From NCBI RefSeq assembly GCF_008933605.1, contig NZ_WBUS01000003.1, positions 1 through 61,603 on the forward strand: DNA of 61,603 nucleotides, read 5' to 3'. The stretch is from Albidovulum sp. (lineage in GTDB: Bacteria; Pseudomonadota; Alphaproteobacteria; Rhodobacterales; Rhodobacteraceae). Made by a program: the position numbers and the translations under genes. Under the pieces are notes generated by a model. It was not told where the DNA came from and searched no databases. It saw only the letters and a list, made by a program, of their open reading frames with translations. Shown piece by piece: positions 56,331 through 61,603 of the stretch (positions are counted from its first letter, which is position 1; each line of letters begins with the position of its first letter).

Positions 56331-57749
56331 TCAGTTGAACCAAAGGAAGTATCCGAGCGGCCCGGCTTCCAGCATGTTGAGGATGCCCCCGACGGTGTCC
56401 TGCGACACCGTATCACCGTCCTCCAGATAGGGCAGCACCGACGTCCCTTGGGCGATCAGGATCGGATCGAGCGTCGGCGGCTCGTCGAAGAACCGGCGCA
56501 GGTTCACGCCCCGCCCCTCGGCGAAGCGCCAGTGCGGCAGAAGCGTGCGCCCCTCCAGCAAGGCCTCCAGTTCGTCCAGAAACCGCCTCCAGCCGTAGAC
56601 GACGACATCGTTCACCCTCAGGTTCGGCAGCAGCGACGTCTGCTTCGGGCCGGGCAGCCACTCGCGGTTGTCGTCCGTCTCGGCCTCGATGCGCCGCCAG
56701 TTCTCGCGGCTGAGCGCGACCATCGCCAGAAGGTGTTCGCGCGCCTCGCCCATCCGCTCCGGCTCCACGACCGGCCAGTGCATCAGGTGGACGAAGACGC
56801 CCAGATCGACCAGGCCGGCGATCCGGACCGCGAAGGACTGCTCTTCCCAACGTGCCCGCGCCATGCCCTCGGGCGTGTCGCGCCAGTCCCGGTACCTCTC
56901 CCACCAGTCTCCCGTGTAGTCGCCGACATCGAATTGTGGCGGCTCCGGGCCAAGCTGCGCCAGCAGCCGCTTTTCCTCGTCCACCAGCCCCGACGACGGC
57001 AGCCGAGTCGCGGGGAAGGCGTCGTGGAAGGTCATCTCGAGCGCCTCGTGCCAGTCATATGCCAGAGGAATGTCGGCGACCGCGCTCAAAAGGTGGCAGT
57101 AGGCCTGCAGCCAGGGCACCTCGCTCTGATCGATCCCCATCGGCGCGACCTTGCCCGCGGCGGCCAGCCGGCCCCATTCCCGGCCCTCTTCGGAAAAGTC
57201 GGCCCCCGTTACGGCGAGGTAGAGCGCCGCGATCGACCCCTCCGCGTCGCCCGCCCCGTCGCCGTCCATGTCGAGCCGGATCGCGGGGACCCGCAGCGGC
57301 AGGTCGAAATCCTTGGCCGGCGCCGCCGCCAACGTAGCCTCGGCCACGGCCAGATCGGCGGTGAACTCCACGAGCAGGGCGCGCAACCCCGCGTAGGTCA
57401 CGGGCTCGGGCGCGGGGTTCGTCGGCACCGGGATGCGCAGGAACGGCAGGCCATCGCCGAGGACGATCTCCGAGGGGTTGCCGTAGCTGTTGGCAAGGCC
57501 GTAGCGGTGCAAGCCCTGGCCCAGCCCCTCAACCGCGCCGAGGAACTCCGCCAGCCCCAGCGCGAAATGCGCCGCTGCGTCCTCGGGCGCGGCGGCGATG
57601 CGCTCCGCCGCAAGCCGTTCGGCCGCGTCCCGCTTGCCCTCAACCAGAAGCGCGTCGAAATCGCCGGCGAAATCGGCGAGCGCCATGGTCGGCGCCAGCG
57701 CCAGGATCGCCGATCGCACCGAATTCGTCAGAATGGCCCTGACGCCCAT
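56331..57749 (-). CDS. Hypothetical exported protein
   Basis: 472-aa frame from MGVRAILTNSVRSAILALAPTMALA (signal-like), coding-like composition; family not recognised. Confidence 0.65.
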   Translation of the reverse strand: MGVRAILTNSVRSAILALAPTMALADFAGDFDALLVEGKRDAAERLAAERIAAAPEDAAAHFALGLAEFLGAVEGLGQGLHRYGLANSYGNPSEIVLGDGLPFLRIPVPTNPAPEPVTYAGLRALLVEFTADLAVAEATLAAAPAKDFDLPLRVPAIRLDMDGDGAGDAEGSIAALYLAVTGADFSEEGREWGRLAAAGKVAPMGIDQSEVPWLQAYCHLLSAVADIPLAYDWHEALEMTFHDAFPATRLPSSGLVDEEKRLLAQLGPEPPQFDVGDYTGDWWERYRDWRDTPEGMARARWEEQSFAVRIAGLVDLGVFVHLMHWPVVEPERMGEAREHLLAMVALSRENWRRIEAETDDNREWLPGPKQTSLLPNLRVNDVVVYGWRRFLDELEALLEGRTLLPHWRFAEGRGVNLRRFFDEPPTLDPILIAQGTSVLPYLEDGDTVSQDTVGGILNMLEAGPLGYFLWFN

Positions 57750-57926
57750 GCTGATCACTCCTCTTTGCCGATCGAGCATCCCGCCCGGCGGAGTGGCCGT
57801 CATTGACCCGGGTCAACCGCAGCGACCGGCCGCGACGGGATGGCCTCCGCCCAGTGACATCGCCCCGGCCCGCCGCTTGACTTCGCGCCGCGCGAGGCCC
57901 ACCACGGCGGACGGGAGGATCCCGGA

Positions 57927-58262
57927 ATGACCGAAACGCCCCGCCGCAGCCCGCGCCCGCAGCAGGTCTACACGCTTCTTGTCGAAGTCGGGCGGAAGGC
58001 CGGCGACGGGCTGCCGGCCAAGGCCACCGGCGCCGCGATCATGGTCTATGCCTCCGGCGTGGACGAGGACGAGGCCGTGCGCGAGGCGGTGGCGATCCTC
58101 AAGCAAGCCGACTTGGCGCCGCTCGACGTCACCGGTTACGGCACCGCCGAGGAGCGCGAGGCCGAGGGCCACGAGATCGCGCCCGAGGAACGCGCGTTGA
58201 TGGACCGGGCGCTGGCCGAGAATGCGGTGATCGTTGCCGAGGTGACGCCGTTCTTCGACTGA
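57927..58262 (+). CDS. Hypothetical small acidic protein
   Basis: 111 aa MTETPRRSPRPQQVYTLLVEVGRKAGDGLPAKATGAAIMVYASGVDEDEAVREAVAILKQADLAPLDVTGYG. Confidence 0.65.
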   Translation: MTETPRRSPRPQQVYTLLVEVGRKAGDGLPAKATGAAIMVYASGVDEDEAVREAVAILKQADLAPLDVTGYGTAEEREAEGHEIAPEERALMDRALAENAVIVAEVTPFFD

Positions 58263-58349
58263 GCCGCCCGCGCGTCTCCGCCACACCCCCTTGGCCTCGG
58301 CGCCCTTCGCGCGCATATAGGGGGCAACCAGCCATTCAAGGGGGCAGAC

Positions 58350-59255
58350 ATGCTCGAATTCGGCCAGAAGACCGGCGCGCCCGCCGGCGACCTCGTCCGC
58401 GACGTGACCGAGGCGGATTTCATGGCGGAGGTGATCGAGGCGAGCCGCGAGGTGCCCGTGATCGTCGACTTCTGGGCGCCGTGGTGCGGACCCTGCAAGA
58501 CGCTCGGGCCCGCGCTCGAATCCGCCGTCCAGGCCGCGCGCGGCAAGGTCCGCATGGCCAAGGTCAACGTTGACGAGAACCAGACGATCGCGGCGCAACT
58601 GCGCATCCAGTCGATCCCGACGGTCTACGCCTTCTGGCAGGGCAAGCCGGTGGACGGCTTCCAGGGCGCGATTCCGCCGTCGCAGATCAAGACCTTCGTC
58701 GAGAAGCTCGCGGGCCTCGCCGGCGACGGCGGGCTGGCCGAGGCGCTCGACGCGGCCGAGGATATGCTCGCGCAGGGGGCGGCCGTGGATGCCGCCGAGA
58801 CCTTCGCCGCGATCCTCGGGGAGGAGCCGGAGAACGCCCGCGCCTATGGTGGTCTCGTGCGAGCCCATCTCGCGCTCGGCCAGACCGACCAGGCCGAGGG
58901 GCTCTTGGCCGCCGCGCCCGCCGCCATCGCCGGCTCGGCGGAGGTTGAAGCGGCCCGGGCCCAGATCGCGCTGTCGCGCCAGGCGGCCAGCGCAGGCCCG
59001 GTCGCCGAACTGCTCGACCGCGTGCTGGCGCACCCCGACGATCATCAGGCCCGCTTCGACCTCGCGCTCGCTCTTCATGCCGCGGGCAAGGTCGAGGGCG
59101 CCGTCGAGGAACTCCTCGAGCTCTTCCGCCGCGACCGCGACTGGAACGACGGCGCGGCCAGGAAGCAGCTCTTCACCATCTTCGACGCGCTGAAGCCCAA
59201 CGACCCGATCGTGCTGAAGGGCCGGCGCAAGCTCTCCTCGCTGCTCTTCGCCTGA
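58350..59255 (+). CDS. Thioredoxin with C-terminal TPR-like region (CnoX/YbbN-like)
   Basis: VIVDFWAPWCGPCKTLGPALESAVQAARGKVRMAKVNVDENQTIAAQLRIQSIPTVYAFWQGKPVDGFQGA. Confidence 0.93.
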   Translation: MLEFGQKTGAPAGDLVRDVTEADFMAEVIEASREVPVIVDFWAPWCGPCKTLGPALESAVQAARGKVRMAKVNVDENQTIAAQLRIQSIPTVYAFWQGKPVDGFQGAIPPSQIKTFVEKLAGLAGDGGLAEALDAAEDMLAQGAAVDAAETFAAILGEEPENARAYGGLVRAHLALGQTDQAEGLLAAAPAAIAGSAEVEAARAQIALSRQAASAGPVAELLDRVLAHPDDHQARFDLALALHAAGKVEGAVEELLELFRRDRDWNDGAARKQLFTIFDALKPNDPIVLKGRRKLSSLLFA

Positions 59256-59300
59256 TGCGGCGACCTTGCGGACGGTGACGCGCGGATCAGGATCACGGCC

Positions 59301-59939
59301 ATGAGGATCAAGGGCGACCTGCCGGACAAGATCCCGCTCTTCCCCCTGCCGGGGGCGCTCCTGTTGCCGCGCGCGCGCCTGCCGCTGCAGATCTTCGAGC
59401 CGCGCTACCTCGCCATGCTCGAGGACGTGCTGAAGACGCCGCACCGGCTCATCGGGATGATCCAGCCGCGCCCCGGCCCGGACGGCCAGCCGCGCCTCGC
59501 CGCCATCGGTTCCGCCGGCCGGGTCACCGCGTTGTCGGAAACCGACGACGGCCGCTACATGATCACCCTCTCCGGTGTCTCGCGCTTCCGCCTCCTGCGC
59601 GAGATTTCGGGCTTCGCCCCCTATCTCTCCGCCGAGGTCCGCTGGGACGGGTTCGAGCGCGACCGCGCCGGCCCGGAGGATGACCCCGGCTTCGACCGCG
59701 AGAGCTTCCTCCAGCTCCTGCGCCGCTACTTCGAGGCCGAACAGCTCTCGACCGACTGGGAAAGCCTGCGCGAGGCGGCCGACGAGCTTCTCGTCAACTC
59801 GCTCGCCATGCTCTGCCCCTTCGAGCCCGAGGACAAGCAGGCGCTGCTGGAGGCGCCCTCGCTCCAGACCCGGCGCGAGACGCTGGTGACTCTGATGGAA
59901 TTCGCGCTCCGCTCCGGCGGCGAGGAGGTGGTGCATTGA
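59301..59939 (+). CDS. LON peptidase substrate-binding domain protein
   Basis: [47 protein letters not shown]. Confidence 0.93.
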   Translation: MRIKGDLPDKIPLFPLPGALLLPRARLPLQIFEPRYLAMLEDVLKTPHRLIGMIQPRPGPDGQPRLAAIGSAGRVTALSETDDGRYMITLSGVSRFRLLREISGFAPYLSAEVRWDGFERDRAGPEDDPGFDRESFLQLLRRYFEAEQLSTDWESLREAADELLVNSLAMLCPFEPEDKQALLEAPSLQTRRETLVTLMEFALRSGGEEVVH

Positions 59940-60118
59940 CCGAGGGGATCACGCCCGACCGGCGGATGCTGGAGGCGCTCGTCTGCCCGCTGACCCAGGC
60001 GCCGCTGAGCTACGACGCCGAGCGGCAGGAACTCGTCTCCAGACCCGCCAAGCTCGCCTACCCGATCCGCGACGGCATCCCGGTGATGCTCGCCGACGAG
60101 GCGCGGAAGCTGGAGTGA
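59936..60118 (+). CDS. Trm112 family protein
   Basis: [50 protein letters not shown]. Confidence 0.93.
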   Translation: MTEGITPDRRMLEALVCPLTQAPLSYDAERQELVSRPAKLAYPIRDGIPVMLADEARKLE

Positions 60119-60136
60119 GGGGGCGGGGGCCGTGAC

Positions 60137-60925
60137 TTGACGAACGCGCTTGTTGATTTCTGGTCCGGGTTCCAACGCGGCGAAGCCCCGCATGTTCACC
60201 CGGACGATGAAGAGTTTCTCCGAAAGATTGGGAAAACGCTGCCGCAAGTCGAGGCGCGGAATTTCCACAGCTTCATTCGCGGCAATGACTTCGGGAAACG
60301 AGATGGTCGCCTTCATGTGTCGCTACTTCCCGCGCCTTATCTGGGCGATCTTGAGCGCGCGGACATCTTCGTGCTGCTCCTGAACCCCGGTGTCGCGCCA
60401 CATAGCTACCTTGAGCAGACCGACAGACGATACCTCCGGATGTGGGAAAACACAGTGCGTCAGCGTCTCGCGGGCGAAGAGTTTCCCAACCACAGCATTG
60501 ACCCACGGAATGCCTGGAGCGGTGCATACCACTGGTGGGAAAAGAAGTTCAGGTCGATTGCAGCGAAGCTCGTCGAAACGAAAGCGCAACCCAATTATTA
60601 TTCCGCTCTGCGAGAAATCTCACGACGCGTGGCTGCGATAGAACTGTGCCCCTACCATTCGGTTTCCCGCCCGGATTTGGGTCTCATCGGGCAACTTCCC
60701 TCAACGGACGCGGCGAGAAAATTTTTGAAGCAAGACTTGCTGCCGAGGGCTAGAGAGGCGCGCGCGATCATTCTGGTCACAAGATCAAGCAAACACTGGA
60801 GTGACTGCTTCCCGGGCAATCGGGACGGGGTGTACGTCTACGACCAAGGCCAAGCCAGATCGGCGTCCTTTTCTCACAAATTTGATGGAAAGGCGCCAAT
60901 CGAGCAAAGGCTTTGTCCGCCGTAA
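60137..60925 (+). CDS. Hypothetical protein, compositionally atypical
   Basis: 262 aa, TTG start, visibly lower GC than neighbours; motif ADIFVLLLNPGVAP; family not recognised. Confidence 0.65.
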   Translation: MTNALVDFWSGFQRGEAPHVHPDDEEFLRKIGKTLPQVEARNFHSFIRGNDFGKRDGRLHVSLLPAPYLGDLERADIFVLLLNPGVAPHSYLEQTDRRYLRMWENTVRQRLAGEEFPNHSIDPRNAWSGAYHWWEKKFRSIAAKLVETKAQPNYYSALREISRRVAAIELCPYHSVSRPDLGLIGQLPSTDAARKFLKQDLLPRAREARAIILVTRSSKHWSDCFPGNRDGVYVYDQGQARSASFSHKFDGKAPIEQRLCPP

Positions 60926-60936
60926 CCGGCGACCCG

Positions 60937-61603
60937 CTAAAGCCCCACCCCCCGCAGGAGCTTCGGCGGCGTTCCGGCGATTCCGGCGGCCTGCCGGATG
61001 AAGCCGCGCTTCAGGGACGGGATCGCGCCGACGACGCCCAGCCCGAGGTCGCGCACCGCGCGTAGAAGCGGATTGTCGTTGGAAAAGAGCCGGTTGACCG
61101 CATCCATCCCGAGCGCAAGTGCCGTCGAGTCGAAGCGCCGCCAGCTCTGGTAGCGGGCAAGCACGTCCTCCGCGCCGATGTCCTCGCCGCGCCGGTGCGC
61201 CTCCACCAGCACCTCGGCCAGGGCGCCCACGTCGCGGAACCCGAGGTTCAGCCCCTGCCCGGCGATGGGGTGGACGCCGTGCGCCGCGTCGCCGACGAGC
61301 GCCACGCGCGGCGCCACGTAGGCATTGGCGAGCGTGAGGTTGAGCGGATAGCTGAATCGCGGCCCGGCAAGCTCGATCCGCCCGAGGAAATCGCCGAAAC
61401 GGGGCCGCAGCAGGTCAAGGAAATCCGCGTCGCTCAGGGCCGCGATGGCCTTCGCCTCGGCCTCCCGCTCGCTCCAGACGATCGACGACCGGTTGCCCTT
61501 CAGCGGCAGGATGGCGAGCGGGCCCGAGGCCATGAAGAACTGGTGCGCGATGCCCCCGTGCGGCCGTTCGTGCGCCACCGCACAGACGAGCGCGGTCTGG
61601 CCG
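60937..61603 (-). CDS. ubiH: UbiH/UbiF/VisC/COQ6 family FAD-dependent hydroxylase (N-terminus outside window)
   Basis: GQTALVCAVAHERPHGGIAHQFFMASGPLAILPLKGNRSSIVWSE...RVALVGDAAHGVHPIAGQGLNLGFRDVGALAEVL. Confidence 0.93.
   Translation of the reverse strand, partial: GQTALVCAVAHERPHGGIAHQFFMASGPLAILPLKGNRSSIVWSEREAEAKAIAALSDADFLDLLRPRFGDFLGRIELAGPRFSYPLNLTLANAYVAPRVALVGDAAHGVHPIAGQGLNLGFRDVGALAEVLVEAHRRGEDIGAEDVLARYQSWRRFDSTALALGMDAVNRLFSNDNPLLRAVRDLGLGVVGAIPSLKRGFIRQAAGIAGTPPKLLRGVGL

Noticed and set aside
57813-59936. 707-aa minus-strand ORF opposite thioredoxin and the LON-domain gene
   Set aside because: Antisense of clear CDSs with canonical motifs (WCGPC etc.).
1-61603. CRISPR arrays, tRNA genes, rRNA operons, IS elements
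   Set aside because: Looked for regular direct repeats, recognisable tRNA cloverleaf ends and transposase motifs; none found by eye.

Overview
The window is a GC-rich chromosomal segment from an alphaproteobacterium, most likely Rhodobacteraceae judged by gene content and codon style. Three parts stand out. (1) ~1-18 kb is mostly housekeeping: pbpC and alpha-2-macroglobulin, a hybrid histidine kinase, recQ, yggT, a thioesterase, MFS, mepA, yhhQ, a lytic transglycosylase and arfB. (2) ~18-46 kb is a large exopolysaccharide locus coupled to an exosortase. It carries Wzx, several glycosyltransferases, a GDP-mannose/UDP-glucose dehydrogenase, a rhomboid protease, an XrtD-like exosortase fused to an EpsI-like domain, an outer-membrane barrel, a Wza-like exporter, a PrsT-like TPR lipoprotein, a sugar transferase, an ExeA-like ATPase, a chain-length protein and a tyrosine kinase. 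A cognate VPLPA-CTERM protein, a beta-helix secreted protein and a convergent pair resembling the RcGTA head-spike genes also lie there. (3) ~46-61.6 kb holds trhO, pncA-pncB, a DmpA-type peptidase, an M20 amidohydrolase divergent from a TetR regulator, an aminotransferase, a LOG-like protein, dapD, a GlcG-like protein, a thioredoxin, a LON-substrate-binding-domain protein, trm112, an orphan ORF and a truncated ubiH. The most unusual feature is unannotated: an isolated, highly structured small transcript candidate at ~16.06-16.27 kb. It has an 18-nt perfect complement to the expected alphaproteobacterial 16S rRNA 3' end, directly abutting an 18-codon GTG-started ORF (MSRVILERGVGTVRGAVA), with a consensus DnaA box upstream and a strong terminator-like hairpin downstream, and no co-directional gene behind it. 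All family calls come from reading the sequences by eye; no database search was run.
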